Assembly: GCA_021324755.1 (NCBI GenBank)
Contig: JAJPIL010000014.1
Coordinates: forward strand, 62,001 to 126,000
Origin: Pseudomonadota bacterium
Lineage (GTDB): Bacteria; Desulfobacterota; Binatia; Binatales; Binataceae
Reading direction: 5' to 3'
Length of the DNA: 64,000 nucleotides
Below the pieces are notes generated by a model. It worked only from the letters and a program-made list of their open reading frames with translations, was not told the DNA's origin and did not search any database. A program made the translations under genes and the position numbers. Below, piece by piece: positions 35,620-43,276 of the stretch. Each line of letters opens with the position of its first letter. Position 1 is the first letter of the stretch.

Positions 35620-35823
35620 CTAATATGCCGTCCTCAAGCCTGTCAAAGGCTCGCTCTTGCTTGAAGCTTCCTTTCCGTAGCAGCGAAGCGAGGCGACGTA
35701 TGCCGGATAGACGTGTTACTACCTACTACACGTCGCCCGTGTGGGGTGATGGTGCGCAGCTCAAGGGAACCCCCAGACTCCGCCCTACCTGCTACCTAAA
35801 GGAAAAGCATGCCGCCGCTGCGC

Positions 35824-36079
35824 TTAGGCTGCCTGCGGTTTGGCCCGGTTGGAGGGATTCGGTTGGGCTGCCGCGGCGGTTTCGGCCTCGTCGCCGGAGC
35901 CGCGATGCACCTTCCGCGCGTGTGGCCCCTTGAGCGCCTTGAAGGTCTGCTGCGCAAGCCAACGTGCCATCACCTCCTCGGGTGCCCAGCGCCTGCCAAG
36001 CTCGCGCAAGCTTGGCAGCCTCCTTGAAGGCGTCGTAGACGTTGACCCGCACTTTGAGCTTAAGCGTCATCATCACCAT
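35824..36079 (-). pseudogene. Small basic protein beside the relaxase, frameshifted
   Basis: One frame starts MMTLKLKVRVNVYDAFKEAA (from about 36073) and a second continues LRELGRRWAPEEVMARWLA and KALKGPHARKVHRG to a stop at 35824; joined near 36009 they make a plausible protein of about 80 residues with an Ala-rich tail. Not recognised. It is just upstream of the relaxase in the same direction, where mobilization accessory (MobC-like) genes often lie. Confidence 0.45.
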
Positions 36080-36877
36080 CCTAGCTGCTTAATTAGCCGC
36101 TAGAAGTTCGCTGCTCATATGTTCAATTTCCGTATGTTCAATTTCCTCCTTACTTTGATTACTCGTCCTGGGATAGGCAGGAATTTCTTCGGGCTGCTTG
36201 AGACCCTATGGATTGTATGGAAAGGCGCGGGCCGACACTGAACTGATGCGAAGTCCACCTCCGGCACCGAGGTGTTTCGTTTCTGCGCGGGACGGGTCTA
36301 TGGACGGTCGGACTCAAGCGCGGCGGAATCGTTTGTAGGGTATGCCGCGGGACCTAAGCTGGGGGCTGGCTCTGAGCCACCCCGGAGTGGCACGCCCTTT
36401 CCCGTAGTGACACGGTCTTTCGCGGACGCCCCTGCTTGCGCGCCGGAGGCAGTGCTCTTCGGACCGTACCTACCGCTCATAGGCGCGGCGCAGGGCGCTG
36501 GCGTTGCCACCTTGCGGCCGGCACGCGCAGCGAAGACCTAGGGCCGCTCAACTCGCCTCATGTCGTAACCTTCCAAGCGTTTGCGCCAAGGCACGCCAAA
36601 GACATTTAGCGTTGGCCGGCTAGAGACGGCCAGCAGTAAGCGAGCTAGCGGTGCATCGGTAAGGTTGGGTGCTTACGGCTCCAGCAGAGATGGCTTAGCA
36701 GCAGGTCTTTCGAAACCGTGCGAGACCTCCACATGGCTAATGTAAAACCTGTCTCTCGTTGATTGTCGGGAATACCTTGGGTGTACGCGAGTTTTGCGCG
36801 CCGGTACGCTACTCAAAAGGCCACGCGCCGCGCAACATGGCTGCGTGTGGAGCGGACCAAGCGGTAAGACAGAATGC
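36080..36877. other. Non-coding part of the element
   Basis: About 800 bases with overlapping short ORFs on both strands (for example 36272-36541 plus, 36298-36510 minus), none with a recognisable motif or ribosome binding site. Nothing can be supported here. Confidence 0.35.
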
Positions 36878-37726
36878 TTAGAAGCAGGTAGTATTCCATA
36901 CTGCTCCCGTTTGAAGCGTTGTACAGGTAACAGTAGGCCTCGCGAGATGCGGGTTGAGCGGCAGCGGCCCGGGCGCGCTCACGCGGGCACCGGCATAAGG
37001 CGGGGCGATTCCTGCTGGCTGCCTGGATAGAGCCGCCATAGTGCGGTAAGTAAAATAGGCGACGCCCACCTCAGCTGCTGCTACCAAGGCGATACCTATA
37101 ACCGAAACCGCTGCGTTCAAGTAAGGGTGATCCTGCGACATCGAGCCCGAAGGCAAGGCGCTACTCGCTTGGATACGCGAGGGTGCTGCAAGACACCCAC
37201 TTTGTTGGGCTTGACTAACGACCGAAGCTAGATCGGGGCCAGCAATTCCCCTCCCGCAAGCGAAGGCAATAAACACCCTCGACTGCGTCGAGGTATCGGT
37301 CACCCATAAAAGGCTCGATTCTAATACCGGATGACCATCGAGCGTTTCAACCTCGTAAAGGTGGCCGATGGGACTACATTGGTTCCAGGCTGGATTGAGA
37401 ATGAAGGTTGCCCGGCGACAAGTGGCGAAATCCGGGCACTGTGGGGTTTGATAGGAAGGTTTTCCCCAGATCACATCCCCGGTTTCGTAGTGCAATACGA
37501 TGAAGTCTGGCTGAGCCCTAGGCGGAAACCCTGGGTAGGCGTTTATGTGACCCCAGGGCAGGTAGAGAGTATCGTGCTCGCCTCTACACCCCCGCGCGGC
37601 CCAGTGTTCGATGGTAGGTTGGAACGGTACCGAACTGATTACCGGCGAAACTGGTTGGACGTTTCCACACGCCGTTAGAATTGTAAGGCAAAGCCCAAAA
37701 ACCGACGCCACCCCCTTGGCGCTCAT
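36878..37726 (-). CDS. Hypothetical lipoprotein with C-terminal membrane helix
   Basis: A 282-residue protein with a lipoprotein signal peptide: MSAKGVASVFGLCLTILTAC, the lipobox being LTAC with Cys20. A GGGGGG ribosome binding site lies before the ATG at 37726. The exported part has seven further cysteines or so (for example CRGEHDTLYLPWG, TPQCPDFATCRRATF) and may be disulfide-bonded. Near residue 205-225 there is a hydrophobic segment (AVSVIGIALVAAAEVGVAYF), unusual for a lipoprotein. No family is recognised. It lies in the mobile element, so a surface or entry-exclusion role is conceivable, but that is speculation. Confidence 0.5.
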   Translation of the reverse strand: MSAKGVASVFGLCLTILTACGNVQPVSPVISSVPFQPTIEHWAARGCRGEHDTLYLPWGHINAYPGFPPRAQPDFIVLHYETGDVIWGKPSYQTPQCPDFATCRRATFILNPAWNQCSPIGHLYEVETLDGHPVLESSLLWVTDTSTQSRVFIAFACGRGIAGPDLASVVSQAQQSGCLAAPSRIQASSALPSGSMSQDHPYLNAAVSVIGIALVAAAEVGVAYFTYRTMAALSRQPAGIAPPYAGARVSAPGPLPLNPHLARPTVTCTTLQTGAVWNTTCF

Positions 37727-38515
37727 TGTGCCCCCCGTAGCCCGCGCTGCTCACTTGCCCAGAATCGCTTTTATACTAGCGTACTCTGTCCTACATATTC
37801 AATAAAAGCGATTGAAAATTCAAGACTTCTCGCTCAAATCGATGGTCAGTTTATGGAACTGCTACTGTGTGGGTATAGTCAGGCTCCTCATTATGGGCAG
37901 ACAGAGCAGCGGTTAGCACGCACAGGTTGCATAGACGGGGGTCGCAAATCGAGCTTGGATTGTAACGCTCACAACGCACCAGTGGCTCCGTGCGGGCAAG
38001 AACTCACGAGCACGCGAGCAAGACAAAAAAGGTGACAGGCGTTGGGGGAAAGCCGAGTGCGCCTCGGCATCCCACCGCTTTAGCGCCTTCGCGTGCGCCT
38101 CGATATCGAAGCCGTCAAAGCTAGGGTGGAGCGGTTCAATCCTAGCAAGCGTGGCGATACGGCCCTCGACCTCGACCCACGCACGTGCATTCACGGAAGG
38201 CCACAATCTCAATGCGGGCCAGTAGCTAATGCGCCTGCCATGCGACCCAAGCCCGTGATGCCTTGGGAATCATGGTTTGGATCGGCCGCAGCCGGATGCC
38301 AGCGTAGTCGAATCGATGGAACTCTACCCTTTCGTCTATCAGCTCCGGCGAAAAGAACCAAACAGCCTCAAACCCTTGTATTACCTACCCCGAATTGTGT
38401 AGATGCGCAAACGCGAGAGGTCGAAACGGAAATTCCGGCTAAAACGCCGAGGTGAGTACACCGAACGGACCGCAGACAAGGCGGTTAGACTGGCGAAGAA
38501 TTGGAGGGATTAAAA
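37727..38515. other. Mostly non-coding part of the element with coding-like fragments
   Basis: On the minus strand 38226-38384 reads as an uninterrupted, protein-like stretch (FEAVWFFSPELIDERVEF, AGIRLRPIQTMIPKASRAW) without a start codon, and 37913-38212 has FDIEAHAKALKRWDAEAHSA. These look like debris of a lost gene. No complete gene can be supported. Confidence 0.35.
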
Positions 38516-38710
38516 ATGCAACCAGAAAATTGGAAGGCTATTGAGGACGCCCATGCAATTTCCCTGGACCCTTCGGATAAAGCGCTACTGGATGAGGTCC
38601 AGAAGAGCCTTGGTTTAAAGGACGGAGAGTTCCTACACTTCCTGATTCTGATTGGGAAGGTTGCGCCAGCTGCCGTAAGACTAAAACAGGTGCGGCTTCC
38701 CAAGCCGTAG
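38516..38710 (+). CDS. Small hypothetical protein
   Basis: A 64-residue soluble protein, MQPENWKAIEDAHAIS at the N-terminus. The ATG at 38516 is behind a good GGAGGGATTAAAA site; the upstream in-frame TTG at 38501 is rejected. Pattern LDPSDKALLDEVQKSLGLKD suggests a helical protein. No family recognised. An ORF on the opposite strand overlaps it completely (38538-39056). Confidence 0.45.
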   Translation: MQPENWKAIEDAHAISLDPSDKALLDEVQKSLGLKDGEFLHFLILIGKVAPAAVRLKQVRLPKP

Positions 38711-39056
38711 TGCCCAGGTACAGGATATGGGTTGTGACGTGAACGAAAATTGGCAGGAGAGAATCGTAATCGATCCCGCGATCCATTACGGCTAACCATG
38801 CATTAGCGACACGCACGTGTCCGTCGACATAGTCGTCGGCAGTGGAGATGATTCTTGGCCAACCACCTAAGACCGCCTCAATCAACTTCGAAGCCTCCGG
38901 CTCAATGGTGTGGGCGATCGTAAGCTTGACCGCAGCCCCGACAGGATCGAGTTCCGTCGTGCGGAACGGGTCGCCTTCCGCCTTGGGCTCGGGCTTGTCC
39001 TGGTGCCGCCAACGGATAATTAGGCGACGCAGCGACGCCGGGGCCTTCGGATGCAT
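38538..39056 (-). CDS. Doubtful ORF, possibly a gene remnant
   Basis: A 172-codon frame. Residues about 35-110 look protein-like (PVGAAVKLTIAHTIEPEASK, RVANAWLAVMDRGIDYDSLL, FVHVTTHILYLG), but the last 60 residues are antisense to the small gene at 38516 and look random. There is no ribosome binding site. It may be a truncated gene whose real 3' end is lost. Confidence 0.25.
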   Translation of the reverse strand: MHPKAPASLRRLIIRWRHQDKPEPKAEGDPFRTTELDPVGAAVKLTIAHTIEPEASKLIEAVLGGWPRIISTADDYVDGHVRVANAWLAVMDRGIDYDSLLPIFVHVTTHILYLGTTAWEAAPVLVLRQLAQPSQSESGSVGTLRPLNQGSSGPHPVALYPKGPGKLHGRPQ

Positions 39057-39662
39057 AAGTACGGCTAGCCAAGGACGGAAGGAGCATTCGCCATGTTGCG
39101 CCGGCGCATGGTTGCTTGGCTAGTCTTCGAAGACCTCTGCGATACCGGAACCCGCAGCGCTTTTTTCCGCTTTGTGTCGCCTGACTCCTCTGTCAATCCG
39201 GCTTGCCTCCCACAGTCTGAGAAACCGCAGCCAAACGCTCTAAAGTTCTTCCGGCGAGCATTTTGCGGTTGCATTTGAAAGTCGTCGCATCGCTGCTCTT
39301 TTGCCTCCGCCTGCTTCCGCGTAAGCAGCTGAGCGGTTTGGTTCGTAAAATCCCAACCTTTCTTTCCCGCCTTGGCCTCTTCGCCTCGGTCTAAGAGGCG
39401 AGGGAGCAAAGAGAACCGGATGCACAGCGAAGCGGAGGTACCGATGAGCGGTGGGCAGCAATTCAAGGCCGCCGTGACAAGCGCGAGCGGCGTTGACCAG
39501 GGATGGCGTGGCGGTCTTGAGGGGAGCCTCGCAACCGGCGGCATGCGGCGGGGCACGTCCAACGTTGAGCATGAGCCGAGCCGGTGTCACTAAAAACACG
39601 AATATTTAGCGTAGCGCAAGTTGAAATTGGCCGAAGTACGTTGAAGATCGAGGGTTGTATAC
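39057..39662. other. Non-coding part of the element upstream of dndB
   Basis: About 600 bases with long overlapping frames on the minus strand (39065-39562, 39240-39599). They are rich in Arg and Cys and have no domain, so I do not call them. The last 60 bases become AT-rich and hold the dndB promoter. Confidence 0.35.
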
Positions 39663-39691
39663 TTGATAAGCGGAAAATGTTGATATACACT
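39663..39691 (+). promoter_or_regulatory. Promoter of the dndB-like gene
   Basis: TTGATA (39663-39668) and TACACT (39686-39691) with a 17-bp spacer, in an AT-rich stretch, 38 bp before the ATG. TGTATA just before the -35 (39655-39660) and TATACA over the -10 (39684-39689) form a short inverted repeat that could be an operator. Confidence 0.5.
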
Positions 39692-39729
39692 ATTCGAGTT
39701 TTAATTAATTCAAAGGAGTGACAAACAAG

Positions 39730-40830
39730 ATGATTCTTTCGTTCCCAGCGATGCGCGGCCGCATGGGCAAGCGGGACTATTTCGTGGCCATGGTGAAGCT
39801 CAGCTTGGTGCCTAAGCTGTTCAAATTTCGCGACTGGGCGGAGTTGCCGCCGGAGCAGCGGGCACAGCGCGTGATCCAGAAGAGCCGCATCCCGGAAATC
39901 ACCCAGTACATTCTCGACAACGAGGATGGCTATCTTTTCTCATCGCTCACCGCGTCGTTCGATTGCGAGCCGAAGTTCACGCCAGCAAATGGACGCGACG
40001 ACATTGGCATTCTAGAGATTCCGTTCGATGCCGATTTGGTCATCAACGATGGCCAGCACCGTCGAGCCGCGATCGATGAGGCGTTGAAAGAGAACCCCAA
40101 GCTTGGCGATGAGACCATCTCGGTGGTGCTATTTCCTTTCGAGGATCTTAGCCGGATGCAGCAGATGTTCTCTGACCTCAACCGCACGGCGCGTACCACC
40201 TCGAAGTCGCTCAACATCTTGTACAACCAGCGCGACCTGATGAGTCAGATCACGCTGACTATCATCGAGCGCGTCGAGGCCTTCAAAGGATTGGTCGACA
40301 AGGACCGAGTATCGCTTGCGCTGCGCTCGCCCAAACTTTTCACACTGGCCGCGATTTACGATGCTACCCATGCGCTCCTCGGTTCGGTGGTGAATGCCGT
40401 CTATGACGAGAAACTTGCACTGGCCCTGGAGTTCTGGGAAGAGGTGGCTAAAAACATGCCGGAATGGCAGAAAGTCAAAAGCGGTGATTTAAAGCCTATG
40501 GAGTTTCGTCAGGAATTTATCCATTCGCATGCCGTGGTACTATGCGCTCTTGGTTCGATGGGCCAGACGCTAATTTCGACCTATCCGGATGACTGGAAAT
40601 CGCGCCTGCGCGGGCTTCGCCAGATCGACTGGCGCAGAACAAACAAGGAATGGCAGGGTATCGCCATGTCAGGCTCGGACGTAGTAAATCGGCGCCAGAA
40701 CCGAATGGATACGGCATCATTCCTCAAGCTCAAGATGGGCCTTAAACTCACTCCAGCGGAAGAGCGGTCACTCAAGGGGGCCACCGACGTACCCTCGATC
40801 ATGAACAATCTTCGTAAGTTCGTCGGCTAA
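39730..40830 (+). CDS. dndB: DndB-like DGQHR-domain protein (solitary)
   Basis: A 366-residue protein matching the DndB family along its length. The hallmark DGQHR is at residues 107-111 (DADLVINDGQHRRAAIDEAL); other family segments are SFPAMRGRMGKRDYFVAM, the RVIQKSRIPEITQYIL region, QQMFSDLNRTARTTSKSL and the C-terminal SFLKLKMGLKLTPAE. The start is taken at ATG 39730, 11 nt after GGAG; the in-frame GTG at 39718 overlaps that site. In phosphorothioate systems DndB represses or modulates the dndACDE genes. None of those genes is in this window, so it is an orphan in a mobile element. It is intact in contrast to most neighbours, which suggests selection or recent arrival. A PC4-like gene follows after 44 bp. 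Confidence 0.88.
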   Translation: MILSFPAMRGRMGKRDYFVAMVKLSLVPKLFKFRDWAELPPEQRAQRVIQKSRIPEITQYILDNEDGYLFSSLTASFDCEPKFTPANGRDDIGILEIPFDADLVINDGQHRRAAIDEALKENPKLGDETISVVLFPFEDLSRMQQMFSDLNRTARTTSKSLNILYNQRDLMSQITLTIIERVEAFKGLVDKDRVSLALRSPKLFTLAAIYDATHALLGSVVNAVYDEKLALALEFWEEVAKNMPEWQKVKSGDLKPMEFRQEFIHSHAVVLCALGSMGQTLISTYPDDWKSRLRGLRQIDWRRTNKEWQGIAMSGSDVVNRRQNRMDTASFLKLKMGLKLTPAEERSLKGATDVPSIMNNLRKFVG

Positions 40831-40874
40831 GTCCCTGTGGCAGAGAACTAATCTAATCTTGGGGGGCAACTTCG

Positions 40875-41162
40875 GTGGATGACTCAAGCCAGCTTGTCGC
40901 GCAGTTTGAGAAGAATTCCAAAGAAGAAGTCCGAGTCAGTATCGACGATTTCCGCGGACGCAAGATCATCAACATCCGCGTCTACTACCGCTCCGACAGG
41001 GGCGAGTGGTTGCCCGGCAAGCAGGGGCTAGCACTTGCCGTGGATCGATACCGCGATCTTGCTGATGCTATCCTGAGACTTGGCGAAGCGCTGCAAGCGC
41101 AAAGCTTGCTTCCTTCCAAAGGATCGCGAGATGCCTTCGGAGACGCAGACAATCAAAAGTGA
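40875..41162 (+). CDS. PC4/p15-family transcriptional coactivator-like protein
   Basis: A 95-residue protein with a PC4-type single-stranded-DNA-binding domain: VRVSIDDFRGRKIINIRVYY (about residues 20-39), then the basic/aromatic DRGEWLPGKQGLALAVDRY and a C-terminal amphipathic helix LADAILRLGEALQ. This beta-beta-beta-beta-helix order is the PC4 fold. Bacterial members bind single-stranded DNA or structured nucleic acid, often on mobile elements. The start is GTG at 40875 behind GGGGGG. It lies 44 bp after dndB and is probably cotranscribed. Confidence 0.85.
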   Translation: MDDSSQLVAQFEKNSKEEVRVSIDDFRGRKIINIRVYYRSDRGEWLPGKQGLALAVDRYRDLADAILRLGEALQAQSLLPSKGSRDAFGDADNQK

Positions 41163-41727
41163 CCCGATGGGGGAGACAGATGCCGCGATATTGGATTGTT
41201 TGACCTAACATCGTCACGCACGCCATCGCGAGCCTACGACGCGCCCAAAGGTTGCTCGAGCAGTTCCGAAACGCCCACCAGCCGCACCCCCTCGACGACA
41301 CGGTAGCGGCCGTGATCGACCAAGCCCTAGCCGCCCTCGCCCCCCTTGAAGACGCCCTAGCTGCCAACAAGTCTGCACTTAAGGCATCCCCGCATCCGAC
41401 CAGGTCGTAAGGCATCCCCAACCTCAACTGAGCGCCTAAGATACCCCAAGCCGAAACTAAGGGGCGGGTTTTACTCTAGGCATGCGACGCTCGGGTCCTC
41501 ACCCCCCAATAGGCCGTCAAGGGATCCCTATGGAACCTAAAAGCTCATTTGTAACTCGACCCCCAAGAACGCTTCGCCGCCCCTTAAGCCTACCGAGGCG
41601 TCCCAACCTCTCCCCGAAGGCGGACTTCAGGGGCGCGGCCGTCTACATAACGTCTACATGCCCTTCCAGCGCTCAAGACATCTAACGACACGACCGGCGA
41701 AAAAGGCTTGATTTTGCGGGACTTTTG
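41163..41727. other. Tail of the element between the PC4 gene and tRNA-Lys
   Basis: About 560 bases. From 41213 to 41410 one plus-strand frame is open and helix-like (LRRAQRLLEQFRNAHQP) but lacks any start codon, so it is at most a gene fragment. Near the tRNA are two 9-bp direct repeats (listed separately). No integrase is found here, where one would be expected. Confidence 0.4.
41640..41659. repeat. Two 9-bp direct repeats near the attachment site
   Basis: CGTCTACAT at 41640-41648 and 41651-41659, 11 bp apart (one helical turn), about 70 bp from the 36-bp attachment repeat and inside the element. Short direct repeats at this spacing next to a core site are typical arm-type binding sites of tyrosine integrases. 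I did not find copies near the distal repeat. Confidence 0.45.
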
Positions 41728-41763
41728 GGGATGAGCCGTGCGGGAGTCGAACCCGCGACCCTC
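41728..41763. repeat. Proximal attachment repeat within tRNA-Lys
   Basis: The 36 bp identical to 32466-32501. It includes the 3' part of the intact tRNA-Lys gene, so integration left the tRNA functional. Confidence 0.85.
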
Positions 41764-41803
41764 TGATTAAAAGTCAGATGCTCTACCGCTGAGCTAACGG
41801 CTC
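41732..41803 (-). tRNA. tRNA-Lys(UUU)
   Basis: A 72-nt complete cloverleaf on the minus strand. Acceptor GAGCCGT pairs with ACGGCTC; D-stem GCTC/GAGC; anticodon stem TCTGA/TCAGA with loop CTTTTAA, anticodon TTT; T-stem GCGGG/CCCGC with loop TTCGACT; discriminator A. The 3' CCA is not encoded. It is the integration site of the element. Confidence 0.96.
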
Positions 41804-41917
41804 ACTTTCAAAACGAACCCGACAACAGACGTTTATATTTGCAGAAGCAAAGCCCGCTGAAAAGTGTTCTCCCGCTCTAGACGACCAACCGTCCGACAAT
41901 GAGTTCGGTTCCGCCGG

Positions 41918-42790
41918 CTATTGCATCTGGTTGCGGTTCGCCAGCTCTTTTAACGCGTCCCATTCCTTTGCACCAAAAAGCTCGAAAAGTTCGCGCAGAG
42001 TCAGCTGATGCGTCGAGCTGGGAAGACAGGACTGTTTAAGTAAATTCTCGAGCACATTTCTGCATGCTTCAATTGTTGCAGTGAGAAGAATCGTCGGCAA
42101 AATCGCAATTCTATAACCGTACGCCTCGGCCTGTGCCAGCGACACCTCGGGGCTCTTGCCTCCCTGCACGATATTAAGCAAGCACGGACCACGTACGAGT
42201 CGAGGTATCGCCTCAATTTGAGCTAACGTTTGTGGTGCCTCGACAAATGCGACGTCGGCTCCCTGCTCGAGCGCGGCGTTAGCTCGTTCGATCGCTTCGT
42301 CGAACCCGGTCACGGCGATCGCGTCGGTGCGAGCGATAATGACGAAATCGGGGTCGCGTCGTTCGTAGGCTGCCGCACGGATTTTCGCGAGAAATTCTTC
42401 TTTAGGAATTATGCTCTTGCGATCAAGATGCCCGCATTTTTTGGGAAACACCTGGTCCTCGATGTGCAATCCCGCCACGCCCTGCCGTTCATACTCTCGC
42501 ACGGTGCGCGCTACGTTAAGCTCGTTCCCGTACCCGGTGTCAGCGTCAGCGATTACAGGTACACGAACGCTCGAGCTAATCGCCCCTGCGTTGGCAACCA
42601 TCTCGCTCATCGTCAAAAGTCCATAATCGGGCATCCCAAGACGACTTGCCGCAGTGCCTGCCCCGGTCATATACACGGCAGGAAAGCCCGCAAGTTCGAT
42701 CAGTTTTGCGGTTATACAATCGTATGCCCCGGGAGCGACGATAAGTCCGCCCCGAATCAACATCTCGCGAAGTACGCTAGCCGGGCCCAA
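41918..42790 (-). CDS. Isocitrate lyase/PEP mutase family enzyme
   Basis: A 290-residue TIM-barrel enzyme. The family signature KKCGHLD is present (QVFPKKCGHLD, the Cys being the catalytic loop residue), along with APGAYDCITAKLIELAGFPA and Mg-binding VIADADTGYGN. Members cleave 2-methylisocitrate or dimethylmalate, or decarboxylate oxaloacetate. The gating-loop sequence alone does not decide; lack of prp genes nearby argues against a methylcitrate role. The TTG start at 42790 follows GAGGAG. It is the first chromosomal gene beyond tRNA-Lys and stands alone. Confidence 0.88.
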   Translation of the reverse strand: MGPASVLREMLIRGGLIVAPGAYDCITAKLIELAGFPAVYMTGAGTAASRLGMPDYGLLTMSEMVANAGAISSSVRVPVIADADTGYGNELNVARTVREYERQGVAGLHIEDQVFPKKCGHLDRKSIIPKEEFLAKIRAAAYERRDPDFVIIARTDAIAVTGFDEAIERANAALEQGADVAFVEAPQTLAQIEAIPRLVRGPCLLNIVQGGKSPEVSLAQAEAYGYRIAILPTILLTATIEACRNVLENLLKQSCLPSSTHQLTLRELFELFGAKEWDALKELANRNQMQ

Positions 42791-43276
42791 AACGTCGGCT
42801 CCTCAATTTTTTGATAGCAGTGCTCCGGATGACGCTATTCTGCAGGTCAGCCCACTCGCAGAGCAAAAGTATAGTTAACCCAAAGCCTGCCTCTGCCAGT
42901 AGAATGCCCCAATTCTTGAAATGTGGGAAGCAACCGAACGTTGTGTTACTTTACCGCACTCTGTGGGCTACGTTGAAAGCTTGTCCTAACCTTCCCGACG
43001 CCATTTTTTTAACCCTTCCGGTCTAGACGCGGACTCTCTGCACTATAGTCAAAATGTATTGTCATTTTGTTATTGTCGGCTTAAGGGCGGTATTTCTTAG
43101 TTGTCGTGAAGGCGCTGCCGTCAGTAGTCCAGCCGTAAGCTTTCCTTTGAACTTTTATCGCCGCGAAACTGTTATTTGCTAGGCGTGCGAGGTTTAGACG
43201 ATCGATCGACTCTTTCGTTGCTGTCGGCGTTAGGAAAAAAGGTTTGGCAAGTAGTAGATGAGCTTCGGTTAATAGT
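42791..43276. other. Divergent intergenic region
   Basis: About 490 bases between divergently transcribed genes. It holds a 20-bp palindrome (43050-43069) and otherwise no recognisable feature. Promoters for both genes must lie here. Confidence 0.4.
43050..43069. promoter_or_regulatory. 20-bp palindrome upstream of the two-component genes
   Basis: CAAAATG, 6-bp spacer TATTGT, CATTTTG: perfect 7-bp arms, about 210 bp upstream of the sensor kinase. The shape fits a dimeric regulator such as a NarL/FixJ response regulator, which would mean autoregulation by the adjacent pair. Inference. Confidence 0.4.

Larger units (their letters stand above)
32466..41763. mobile_element. Decayed integrated mobilizable element at tRNA-Lys
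   Basis: A 9.3-kb segment bounded by the 36-bp repeats of the tRNA-Lys 3' end. Contents: a two-helix membrane protein, a HEPN-domain pseudogene, a MobV relaxase-primase pseudogene, a small frameshifted gene beside it, a lipoprotein, small orphan ORFs, a DndB-like protein and a PC4-like protein. Coding density is low compared with the flanks and most genes are broken, so the element is old. No integrase remains inside. The relaxase indicates it was once mobilizable by conjugation. Confidence 0.75.

Noticed and set aside
36272-36541. 89-codon plus-strand ORF and its minus-strand mirror (36298-36510)
   Set aside because: Both frames open because of base composition; neither has a start signal or recognisable features.
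38226-38384. Protein-like open stretch on the minus strand of the element
   Set aside because: No start codon and stops on both sides; at best debris of a lost gene.
41213-41410. Open plus-strand stretch with helix-like sequence (LRRAQRLLEQF)
   Set aside because: No ATG, GTG or TTG after the preceding stop; cannot be a complete gene.
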